The notes under the pieces: model-generated
What the model saw: the letters and a program-made list of their open reading frames with translations, nothing else
The model's database searches: none
Told to the model about the DNA's origin: nothing
Shown: piece by piece, positions 62,601 through 64,000 of the stretch
Layout of the letters: every line of letters starts with the position of its first letter
How positions within the stretch are numbered: the first letter of the stretch is position 1
Origin: Lithospermum erythrorhizon
Lineage: Eukaryota; Streptophyta; Magnoliopsida; Boraginales; Boraginaceae
Length of the DNA stretch: 64,000 nucleotides
Assembly (NCBI GenBank): GCA_019722365.1
Contig: JADFUC010000733.1
Location: forward strand, 1 to 64,000
Direction: 5' to 3'
Made by a program: the position numbers and the translations under genes

Positions 62601-64000
62601 CAACACTAGGATCTAATTTCTCGTTAGCTTCGGGTATACCGGCGTTCTGTCGCGGGTTCACCGAATGTTCCCAGTTTAATTAATCTCCTATGTCACTAGT
62701 GAAATTAATTAGCTAAAACCTCAAGGGCAAGGAAATCTATTGTAACTTCAATTCACGCTATTGCACACTTCCGTATAACAACCCACTCAATTAACTAATC
62801 AAGCCGATCTATTATGCCTTCCTTTCGACCGGTGGTTACATAATACTCTGTGACTCTCATATAAAAGAATTGGCCGTATTCTAAACAATCAAATCAAACT
62901 AAGTTCAATAATTAATACTAAATTCAATTATAATAACTCCAAAATCCGGATAAAAATACACCGGCCGTGAATACATCAAAACCCCTGCAAGAATAATAAA
63001 TTTAGCTATTACCTTTTCATACTAAATAATTCACAAATAATATTATTGAAAGCATAAATTAACTGTAGTACTTAATAAAGAGTAGAAATACTATCAATCG
63101 CCTTCAAATCTAAACGATAAATAAAGAGAGTAATAAGTCAGTCAAGAAAAGTGAATTCATTGCTGCCGAAAACTGAATATTTATTATGAATATGCTCTGC
63201 TGCCTGCTTCTTATAATAATTAGGTTAACTCCGGTCTTTTATTCTTTGACAGACTTTTGTATAAATCGGGCCACCTTTTTCTTCTCAATTCCTCGACGAC
63301 TTTCGTCCACTCTCTTCCGAAAATTACACGACTGCCCAAGAAATTCTTTTTAGCCTTTGTCGCCTAAATTAGCATATCTTCCCCAAATAATACTAAAAAC
63401 ACCTGAATCACATAATATATAATATTTTACAATTAAACAACCAAACAACTAAATTACGAAGAATAAAGTACATCTAAAATCATCCTAAAAAAACTATGAA
63501 AATATTCATCAATCAATACCTCATATGAAATATGTAGGGGGAAAAACCGACGCGCAATATTTTCATATTTCGGGAGCGTATGCTACATTTTGGCCGATGT
63601 GAGCCCAAGACGTAAGTTTGACGCAGAGCGACGGTAGGTATCTTTCCGGGTTATTCTGTGAATGGTGGCACCGGTGGTTTACAAACAAGCGCTAATTCGC
63701 GTGAACGCTGAGTCTATCAATGTCAAAGCAAGAGATCAGAGACCTCGATACACCAAGAAGACATTAACACCACCGACCGGCCACCAACAAATAATGACAA
63801 TTCAGACGACGGACAGAAAACATCACCGCCAAACCAACAGACAGTTGAAGATATGGAATCAGCCCGCCGCTAGAATTCAAAGATCATCCAAAGAGACAAC
63901 ATAATTGGCCGTGACAGACCAAGGAACGACTCACAAGAAAAAAGGATGTAGTTGATTATAGGAAACGTGCTGGCTACTGGGTATAAACGTGTTTTATTTC
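59606..64000 (+). mobile_element. Second SIRE-like copia, internal region, cut by window end
   Basis: Decayed plus-strand gag-pol. Gag: a KAKMIAFLRS-like block near 59755, then KDLANESFALGERMSNERFV at about 60106-60165 and GNLTTFKMMFEFHAV to about 60310. Integrase: GKKYVYVCVDDFSRYT near 61945. A GSVCYILAD-like block at about 63570 continues the pol after an insertion, and the region near 63700 reads SINVKARDQRPR. The same order is found in the 49.6-kb element. No frame is intact. RT, RNase H and the 3' LTR would lie beyond the window. Confidence 0.75.
62345..63525. mobile_element. Non-coding insertion in the second copia
   Basis: Pol coding similarity stops near 62345 (IHNRI-type block) and resumes near 63525 (YEI-type block), which are adjacent in related elements. 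The 1.2 kb between is AT-rich and non-coding, with a pyrimidine-rich tail near 63230-63310. It resembles in style the block in catalase intron 3. Exact ends and target duplication were not determined. Confidence 0.5.

Overview
This is plant nuclear DNA. The genes carry GT-AG introns, long AT-rich introns and intergenic spaces separate them, and the window holds Ty3-gypsy and Ty1-copia LTR retrotransposons, Stowaway-type and Mutator-type MITEs and a tRNA-derived SINE. The proteins (peroxisomal catalase, U-box/ARM E3 ligase, CC-NB-LRR receptor, thylakoid FKBP, TET8-like tetraspanin) point to a eudicot. I cannot name the species.

Layout: 1-5.0 kb is a decayed gypsy (chromovirus-like) pol end plus LTR. 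5.0-7.4 kb is AT-rich spacer. 7.37-13.78 kb (+) is a catalase gene whose introns hold a tandem repeat, two MITEs and a SINE. 14.53-18.16 kb (-) is a PUB43/PUB44 (SAUL1)-type U-box E3 ligase, convergent with the catalase, with a leader intron and TATA box out to 19.4 kb. 22.5-24.8 kb (+) is a broken CCDC115/Vma22-like gene (V-ATPase assembly). 25.95-29.18 kb (+) is a CC-NB-LRR gene with a second exon that adds a coiled-coil tail. 29.8-30.6 kb is a second partial, broken copy of the Vma22-like segment. 32.41-34.31 kb (+) is an FKBP18-like chloroplast protein. 35.08-36.39 kb (-) is an HSC70 pseudogene with internal deletions. 38.2-40 kb is the end of an LTR element. 41.5-42.1 kb holds large (ATT)n arrays. 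43.59-45.05 kb (-) is a tetraspanin.

From 46.3 kb to the end the window is mostly nested retrotransposons. A minus-strand copia element (3' LTR 46298-46541, RNase H and RT at 47.0-47.6 kb, GAG-pre-integrase at 56.3-56.5 kb) is split by a plus-strand SIRE-like copia (49574-55915, TG...CA ends, 5-bp duplication ATATT). The SIRE-like element holds a solo LTR (52665-53649, duplication CATGG). A Mutator-like foldback with a 9-bp duplication (48419-48729) sits in the older copia. A second SIRE-like copia starts at 58808 and runs off the window, itself interrupted by about 1.2 kb of non-coding repeat.

From memory, the order catalase / SAUL1-PUB44 / Vma22-like / FKBP18 resembles Arabidopsis chromosome 1 (CAT1/CAT3, At1g20770-At1g20810), so the 7-34 kb part looks like an old syntenic block into which the NLR was inserted. 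I saw no evidence of a novel biological system. The most unusual points are the NLR (MHD replaced by LHE, coiled-coil tail, long Ser-rich linker), the duplicated broken Vma22-like segment on both sides of it, and the shifted catalase start.
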